In this document: positions 58,501 to 64,000 of the stretch, piece by piece
Layout of the letters: each line of letters begins with the position of its first letter
How positions within the stretch are numbered: the first letter of the stretch is position 1
NCBI RefSeq assembly: GCF_039543505.1
Contig: NZ_BAABJW010000002.1
Span: forward strand, 372,001-436,000
Source of the DNA: Litoribaculum gwangyangense
GTDB lineage: Bacteria > Bacteroidota > Bacteroidia > Flavobacteriales > Flavobacteriaceae
Reading direction: 5' to 3'
Length of the DNA stretch: 64,000 nt
Translations under genes and position numbers: made by a program
Notes under the pieces: generated by a model
The model's database searches: none
Told to the model about the DNA's origin: nothing
What the model saw: only the letters and a program-made list of their open reading frames with translations

Positions 58501-61500
58501 AACACCTGGAGTAGTTAAATTAACATCAATTGCAAAATTACCTTCGGTTACTGTACATTGATTATTTACAGTTGCATCAATTACTGGTTCAGGATCTGAT
58601 CCTAAAACGATAGCTGGTGTTGATCTTATACACCCATAAGCATCAATAACATGCACATAATAACTACCAGCATCCATATTGAAAACATTCGCAGAAGCCC
58701 ATGATGGATCACTAGATAATGGGGGTGTTGCTGAAGTTGTTATTTGATATTGGTATGGTGCGGTTCCATCGCTGGCTATAGCGCTTATTATTCCTGAATT
58801 AGGATTACAATTTGCGTTTTTATCAACGTTAGCAGTAATATTTAAGTCAAGGGCTGATTCCGTTATATTAAAAGGAACTGTTATGACGCTACAACCCGCA
58901 TTGGGTCCTGAAGTTTCTGTAACCAATACGAAATAGTTTCCGAATGGTAAAGGTCCTAAATTGGTAATCGGCAATGAACCTCCTGCGGGCACTACTCCAG
59001 AACCATTAATACCCGTTGTTACTAATGATAATGAATCAAATATTTCATAATCAACATTGGTAGCTGAAGCATACACGCTATTAATGGTAAATGTTACATT
59101 TCCATCGGCGCTTCCTACACAAGTAATATTATTGGATGTTAGAGCATTAGCTGTTAAGGTTGAACTTGTTGGTATTGGAGCCGTTGCTGTTTCATAATAA
59201 CTACAACCCGTAGATACGTCATACACAATGAATGTATAAGTTACTCCTGGCAATAAGCCCGTAAATGTGGCTGATTGACTTCCAGCAGTATCTTCAGCAA
59301 CCCAAGTACCACCCGGTGGTGGCGTTGGAACAAATCCTCTGTATATATCAAAGAAAAAAGGACCAGTACCAACCAATGTGGTGCCTATGCTTACAACAAC
59401 CTCACCTCCTGTTAAACAATCAGAGGTGGGGTTAATAGTTATATCTAAATCGTTTGGTGGAGATGCCACTAATACATCCTGAACTAGTACCGAACAACCA
59501 TTAGCATCTACCACATTTATTTGGTACAATCCAAAGTCAACCACATCAAAAGTAGTTGATGTAGTCCCTGAAGTATTCAGTTCTGTTGCAGAATACCCAT
59601 TGGTTCCTGTTACATAGTAATTATAAGGTGCTGTCCCACCAGTCACACTGTTAACAATTACAGAACCAAATGAAACACCACTGGCAGTACAAGTAATAGG
59701 AACTGTACTGTAATTAACATTTATAGGTGTAGGTTCATTGATGGTAATGTTTGCAGTATCTGTACAAGATTTTGAATCGGTTAAGGTAATCGTATAATCA
59801 CCAGCTGGTAGACCACTAGTTTGTGCGCCATAATCTGTACTTGTTGTATTATTAAATACGTTAATTACAAAAGCAGGTGTCCCAACAGTATTGTTGATTG
59901 TAACTTGAATAGCTGCATTGTTATCACCGCTACAGAGTATCGCTTGCGTTTGAATTACCGATGTAATTTCTGGTAATGAAATCACATTAATAGTTTGTAC
60001 TCCAGATTCGGTGGTACATCCATTGGCATCCGTTATTGAGAATTGATAAGTACCATCGCTAGCTGCACTATGTGCAAAAGATGATCCTACAATTGCTGTT
60101 GAACTACCGTATGCACCTCCGTTAAATGATACTTGATAGGTAAATGGCGCAACTCCACTCAATATATTCCCAGTTATGATACCATCAGGTGAAGCTGTAC
60201 AATCCAAATCTTTAGTTATTACCGTATTCACTGTAACTGGCTGAATTGGATTAATAGTATAAGATTCTGTATAAGTACATTCATTAGCATCTCTAACCTC
60301 AAACGTGTAGGTTCCTGGAGCTAATCCAGCAAAAATGTCAGACGTTTGATATGCAGTTGCAGATGGTGAAATAATTCTATATTCCAGAGGGGCTAAACCT
60401 CCAGTAGCTGTCAAAGTAACATCAGAAGTTAAAGATGGACATACCACAGGTGTACTGCTAAAACTTAAATCTGTAGGTGGATTTAAGGAATCTATAGTAA
60501 CAGGAATTGTTAAAGACAAACAGTTACTTGCATCTCTTATCGTTATGGAATAGGTACCATCTGTTAATCCTGAAAAAGTTGTTCCAGATTGAAAAGTAAC
60601 GCCGTCTATACTATATTCATAAGGTCCTGTTCCACCAGTTACTCCAGAAACCGTTATTACTCCGCTAGTTGTACAAGTATATGGTGTTGTTACTGTTGCT
60701 GTTCCACTAATTGGTGGAGCAGCCGTTATCGTTAAAGTTTGAGGCGCAGTAGTACACACATCCGTTCCAAAAGTATATTGAGTCAAAACATCATAATCAC
60801 CAGCAATTAATCCTGTGAATACTGGTGAATTTGAGAATGTTGCACCATTATCGATACTATACTCTAAAGTATTTCCGTTAGGGTTGGTCACATTAAAGGC
60901 TATAGTTCCTGAATTTATATCATCAGCACATAAAATATTAGTTTGAGAAACTGTGAAATCTGGAGCTGGAGTCGCATCAACTACAATAGAAGTTTCAGCA
61001 ATACAGTTATTAGAATCAACAACAGTAATATTATAAGTTCCTGAGGCTATTACATTAATAATTGGTGATGTTTGAAAGGTTGTTGAGCTATTTACATAAT
61101 AATAATAAGGAGCCGTACCTCCTACTGGATAAACAGTAATTTCGCCGTCAGTACAAGTTAAAGGTTTTGTAATGGCGGCAGTGGCCTCAAGTATTGGCGG
61201 ATTAATAATTTCAATATCACCAGTATATATACAACCATCTTCGGTTGAAACATTTACCGTGTAAATTCCGGGATTTAAGTTATTAAATGTATAATCACTT
61301 TGTGAAATTGGTCCTACACTGTTAACTAGCGTAGCACCATTGTAAATTGAAAAGAAATATTGGGGGCGCACATCATTTGCTGCCACAACTACACTGCCCA
61401 AATCTCCATTACAATAGGGTTGGATTATAATATTTGATACTGTAAAATCTCTATTTCGTATTTGCACATCTGGTACGGTAAAAATACATGGATTCGGTGA

Positions 61501-63906
61501 AACACCTATTTGTCTAACATACACACTATAAATCCCAGGAGTGCTAACAGAAAACAAGTTACTTGGCTGAAAATTTATGCCATCAATACTAAATTCATAA
61601 CCACTAGGAACGCCGCCTACCCTTATTTCACCTGGTGTTGAGCAATATATATCTCTTGACGTTACTGTAGGAACTAAAACATTAGTATAAACATTGAAAT
61701 AAAACTGATTGAAACATCCACCTGTATAGTTTAATGTTAATCTGTATTGTCCCGCAGTATCAATGGTAAAATCTGGACCTGTTGCGACTTGATTCCAAGT
61801 ACAGGCAGCATCTTCATTCGCACAATCTTGATTAGCCACGGCCGAACAACTTGATTCGTCTAATTTTTCCCAAATAATAGATGTAGTATCGGTAATTCCA
61901 GTTTGGATAAACCTAAAGTCATTAGTCCCACATAAATAAAAATTTGGCAATTGTTTTCCATCGTTTGGACAAACAACCACTTCATCGGCGAAAGGAGTTA
62001 CAGGGTTGTTAACATTACTACCGAAGGTAATAACATTAAACACTTGTGATGTAGATTGACATGGTGCAACAGCCGTATTATTAACATAATAAGTACCTGT
62101 GCTATTCACAGTTATCGATTGGGTTGTACCAATTACTGGTGTTCCAGTAGGGCTAGTAGACCAAGAATAAGAATCGTAGCCATCACCAGAGGTTAAAGTA
62201 ACATTAGCTCCACAAAGCACAACTTCTTCTTCAAAAGAACAATTGAGATCTGCTAAAAAATTGGTTGCTGCTGGTGTTATTAAACACCCTGTATTTGAGC
62301 TAAAACTGGGATCATCTGAAATTGCAAAGGTAGCGTTTATCGTACCATTATAAGTTACATAAGCTTGATTACTGATTATGTTTGAACAAGCATCATTTAA
62401 TAAACTACAAGAAGAAACCACGGTTACTTTAAAACGTATTTCTTGTACTGGATCATTCTGTTCTACAATAGAATTATCTACACTAAAAATAAGCTCCCTA
62501 GTGGCGGGATTATAACTCTGAACTGTAACTCCTGGTGGGAGTAAACCCATATCTGCAGGATAATTAAATACGATATTAGTGGGAAGAATATCTCTTATAA
62601 TTAGATTTCTAGCGTCATCATTTCCGGTATTTTGAAACCCTATAACGTAATTTAACTCATCGCCAAGATCCACCAATTGATTACTAATATCATTTCCGGC
62701 AGGATCCTCAACTATTTTAGTTAGCGTTATTTTTGGCTCAATAATTTCTACGGAAAAAGAGGTTACAAAAGCACCATATCCATCACTGTTAGTTGTTAAT
62801 TTTAAATCTCCAGCTGTAGCATCATTAGGTAAAACCGAGTTTAAAGGATTTGGTATTTTAACATTATTTACATCTAATCCAAGAGTATTTAAACTCGCTG
62901 GGTTTCTATTAGTAACATGAACTCCATTTCGAGTAATTGTTGAATTGAAAAAATTATTTGGCTGATTAATAGCATCACTGATTACCGTAAAAGAAGGAGA
63001 GGTACTAGCCTTGAATTGAAAAGAATCGCCACCTAAACCAAAATCACCTTCTAACGCAGCTACCGCAATATTGGCATTAACTGGAAGCGGTGCTGGTAAC
63101 GTTTGAAAACCCGATACAGGTATATCAAGCTGTGCTCCGTTCTGCACTCCAGCATAACCGTCAAATAAGGTTATAAATTTACTGGGTAAAATAGGACTTT
63201 CATAAATAACTACCAATGTCCATCCAGCTGAACAGCCTCCTAACCTTATGCCTCTAGTAGCTCTTAGGTTTGCAACTGTATATTCACCATCTGCATCAGG
63301 TAAGCTTTGTAATAAATTTGTAACATTCTTGTAGCAAATTATTGGTGAATCTTTAAATGAGTTTTCAACACCTGGCCCATAAAACTCATAGCCATCAAAA
63401 ATAATATCATCCTCTTCTCCAGGTGGGTCAACATTATTATCTGCTACTAAATCTATAAAACCGCCTGTTGGTAATTTAAACTTTATTTGATTCCAGTCTT
63501 CAATTCTTGGTGAGCCTTCAAATTGAACACTTCTATTGGTTGCAATCTCAGTCGGATAAACGGATGCCCAATATAATCCTGCATATAAAATCCTTTTGCA
63601 AGAATTATTAATTAACAAATCAGCACTACTTGAACTAAATATGGAAGGATCGCCACCACTAGCAACATTAACATAAACACCTTCATTATTATTATTTATA
63701 TCGGTTCCGTTATATGGGAGTGGTAAATCTTTAGCAGTAACAATATTATTTCCAATAAACAAAATATCCCCTTTTACTTTAATACTACCACCAGGTAGTC
63801 TCGGTGAAAACGGAACAGCAAGTTGAGCAAAAACTCCAGAAGTAGCTAATAAAAATAAAATTGATAAAACAAAAAGGCTTTTGTTTGTTAATGTAATTTT
63901 TTTCAT
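55591..63906 (-). CDS. Giant SprB-like adhesin with about 23 SprB repeats and a type B sorting domain
   Basis: A 2771-aa secreted surface protein. The signal peptide ends at GVFAQ (about 28). Residues 40-390 form a large N-terminal region. A DUF11-like domain follows (LTKIVEDPAGNDISNQ..., about 395-510), then two further beta domains. About 23 tandem SprB-type repeats of 70-90 aa run from about 775 to 2675, each with a Cys near the start (xxxTC) and another near the end (DANGC). The C-terminus from NYFTPNGDSNLDEWGPG (about 2686) to GHFTLYR is the CHU_C/type B T9SS domain. Gliding adhesins such as SprB share this plan. An ATG 15 nt further upstream (63921) is possible; 63906 gives MKKITLTNKS, a normal signal start. 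Confidence 0.9.
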   Translation of the reverse strand: MKKITLTNKSLFVLSILFLLATSGVFAQLAVPFSPRLPGGSIKVKGDILFIGNNIVTAKDLPLPYNGTDINNNNEGVYVNVASGGDPSIFSSSSADLLINNSCKRILYAGLYWASVYPTEIATNRSVQFEGSPRIEDWNQIKFKLPTGGFIDLVADNNVDPPGEEDDIIFDGYEFYGPGVENSFKDSPIICYKNVTNLLQSLPDADGEYTVANLRATRGIRLGGCSAGWTLVVIYESPILPSKFITLFDGYAGVQNGAQLDIPVSGFQTLPAPLPVNANIAVAALEGDFGLGGDSFQFKASTSPSFTVISDAINQPNNFFNSTITRNGVHVTNRNPASLNTLGLDVNNVKIPNPLNSVLPNDATAGDLKLTTNSDGYGAFVTSFSVEIIEPKITLTKIVEDPAGNDISNQLVDLGDELNYVIGFQNTGNDDARNLIIRDILPTNIVFNYPADMGLLPPGVTVQSYNPATRELIFSVDNSIVEQNDPVQEIRFKVTVVSSCSLLNDACSNIISNQAYVTYNGTINATFAISDDPSFSSNTGCLITPAATNFLADLNCSFEEEVVLCGANVTLTSGDGYDSYSWSTSPTGTPVIGTTQSITVNSTGTYYVNNTAVAPCQSTSQVFNVITFGSNVNNPVTPFADEVVVCPNDGKQLPNFYLCGTNDFRFIQTGITDTTSIIWEKLDESSCSAVANQDCANEDAACTWNQVATGPDFTIDTAGQYRLTLNYTGGCFNQFYFNVYTNVLVPTVTSRDIYCSTPGEIRVGGVPSGYEFSIDGINFQPSNLFSVSTPGIYSVYVRQIGVSPNPCIFTVPDVQIRNRDFTVSNIIIQPYCNGDLGSVVVAANDVRPQYFFSIYNGATLVNSVGPISQSDYTFNNLNPGIYTVNVSTEDGCIYTGDIEIINPPILEATAAITKPLTCTDGEITVYPVGGTAPYYYYVNSSTTFQTSPIINVIASGTYNITVVDSNNCIAETSIVVDATPAPDFTVSQTNILCADDINSGTIAFNVTNPNGNTLEYSIDNGATFSNSPVFTGLIAGDYDVLTQYTFGTDVCTTAPQTLTITAAPPISGTATVTTPYTCTTSGVITVSGVTGGTGPYEYSIDGVTFQSGTTFSGLTDGTYSITIRDASNCLSLTIPVTIDSLNPPTDLSFSSTPVVCPSLTSDVTLTATGGLAPLEYRIISPSATAYQTSDIFAGLAPGTYTFEVRDANECTYTESYTINPIQPVTVNTVITKDLDCTASPDGIITGNILSGVAPFTYQVSFNGGAYGSSTAIVGSSFAHSAASDGTYQFSITDANGCTTESGVQTINVISLPEITSVIQTQAILCSGDNNAAIQVTINNTVGTPAFVINVFNNTTSTDYGAQTSGLPAGDYTITLTDSKSCTDTANITINEPTPINVNYSTVPITCTASGVSFGSVIVNSVTGGTAPYNYYVTGTNGYSATELNTSGTTSTTFDVVDFGLYQINVVDANGCSVLVQDVLVASPPNDLDITINPTSDCLTGGEVVVSIGTTLVGTGPFFFDIYRGFVPTPPPGGTWVAEDTAGSQSATFTGLLPGVTYTFIVYDVSTGCSYYETATAPIPTSSTLTANALTSNNITCVGSADGNVTFTINSVYASATNVDYEIFDSLSLVTTGINGSGVVPAGGSLPITNLGPLPFGNYFVLVTETSGPNAGCSVITVPFNITESALDLNITANVDKNANCNPNSGIISAIASDGTAPYQYQITTSATPPLSSDPSWASANVFNMDAGSYYVHVIDAYGCIRSTPAIVLGSDPEPVIDATVNNQCTVTEGNFAIDVNLTTPGVGPYSYSIDGGAFQTRTAPFTISNLASGTHTVEVQDANGCGNLVSVDIFAPIDLIPTVTTTATCNDDDGEITVAGSGGTGSYTYTISPNPASISLAGNVFSGVPSGSYTITITDAITLCSESVNVFVQPAVLPTVTLSSPTAVTCFGDNDGTFQLNVTGYSGAYTYEVFDSSSTSVFGVVSANTSTNPITLTGLLADSYTVVINETASPFCSATSGVVIIQSPSLPLTLVTTETSNVTCDNNAGTITAIANGGWGSYEYELTGAATVAYSPNGTFTGLSAGAYTVNVRDANGCIASENITLTIPNPINATVAANTTLLSCFGDANASITISAVSGGQGSNYSYTLNTISPTSSSSGPQLSPVFNNLGAGTYQVVVTDGYNCSFNSPDIVINEPTEVQASLVKETSQTCLTDASLTLIASGGTGTYEYSNSVSFSTILGSFSSSVTFPVTSGTYQYYVRDANGCIASVSNEITIDPLPTLDIVLDVTNATINCAGDTTGVIVAEAQGGLGSYIYTLEDTAGNPISPVTQDSPGVFTNLPVGTYQVRVDSGDCLTTTAQIPITEPASPLTANFVATNVTCPGISNGTLEITASGGTGIIKYAISPRMDQFFETSTFENLAAGNYQAIAQDELGCFVLFDFLIEDPIPVALTIVPGSVVPEDCDGDNNGAFSVEISGGEMPYSVAIDDPNGTYITGTSTQTFFDFDGLGGGDHVVYVRDNLGCETEWNIPFPEFIKIEPIAVIEYDCVNNISTNTVTITVNNTINPVDLDYSLNGGPYQASNTFIDVPPGIGNYVDVRHTSGCIQRTNPFDIVQFEPLQLGLDDSELNVIKAITTGGAEPYEYTLNGVSYGNQDTFIIYESGNYTVTVIDAYGCFASASGYFEYIDVCIPNYFTPNGDSNLDEWGPGCTSQYRNMTFDIFDRYGRKIATLGVDDKWDGTYNGKELPTGDYWYVVKLNDNIDRRDFVGHFTLYR

Positions 63907-64000
63907 AAGCAAGTTATTCATTAAGTTTTACTGATTTGGGACTCACGTAAAATCATTTTCGATTAAAAACAAGTATTCGTAAAAATAATATTACAATTCA

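Overview
This 64 kb window is AT-rich chromosomal DNA from a member of the Flavobacteriaceae (phylum Bacteroidota). The evidence is the gene content: type IX secretion and gliding genes (porQ, PorP/SprF proteins, giant SprB-like adhesins with type B C-terminal sorting domains), DUF6090 proteins and a fused E1 alpha/beta 2-oxoacid dehydrogenase. Many start sites also carry the Bacteroidota -7 promoter element TAnnTTTG. The genus cannot be fixed by eye. I found no rRNA, tRNA, CRISPR array, insertion sequence, phage gene or integrase.

Layout. 1-0.7 kb: sixA and the first 31 codons of ppk1. 1.1-12.2 kb: a surface adhesin/gliding-type operon (small secreted protein, 1862-aa VWA/HYR/SprB-repeat adhesin, SprF, and two tandem OmpA/PD40 proteins). 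12.3-13.4 kb: an isolated DUF6090 gene between attC-like palindromes. 13.5-20.6 kb: CAP-domain lipoprotein, pdxH, a pyrR-pyrB-(small protein)-DUF3291-rnz operon, and rpsA with a leader hairpin. 20.7-36.2 kb: mostly housekeeping genes (BON/LysM protein, cmk, porQ, lon, rhomboid protease, lipid A acyltransferase, glmM, acpH-like, ggt, uvrA, LOG family). 36.3-42.5 kb: an M1-like protein without HExxH, the E1 fusion, DUF202 and its partner. 42.7-45.1 kb: a cassette-like array of three small genes separated by about 130-nt attC-like imperfect palindromes. 45.1-54.6 kb: TlpA-like lipoprotein, pheT, DUF2007, an ABC-F ATPase with one degenerate composite site, a thioredoxin-fold lipoprotein, an SDR, the SRP RNA gene, and glutaminyl cyclotransferase. 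54.6-63.9 kb: a second SprF gene and a 2771-aa adhesin with about 23 tandem SprB-type repeats.

How the genes work together. The two adhesin/SprF modules and porQ point to a T9SS-dependent cell surface. Type B sorting-domain adhesins are exported through T9SS with help from a dedicated SprF-like barrel. In the first module the OmpA/PD40 proteins may anchor the adhesin to peptidoglycan. The pyr operon carries rnz and two uncharacterised genes in tightly spaced or overlapping order.

The least ordinary features are four. First, the integron-like cassette array with no integrase in view, plus a related lone cassette 30 kb away. Second, the ABC-F protein whose two degenerate motifs fall in the same composite ATP site. 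Third, an in-frame stop two codons after the only ATG of the M1-like gene. Fourth, 20-bp-phased TCGATAAAA triplets upstream of two unrelated genes.
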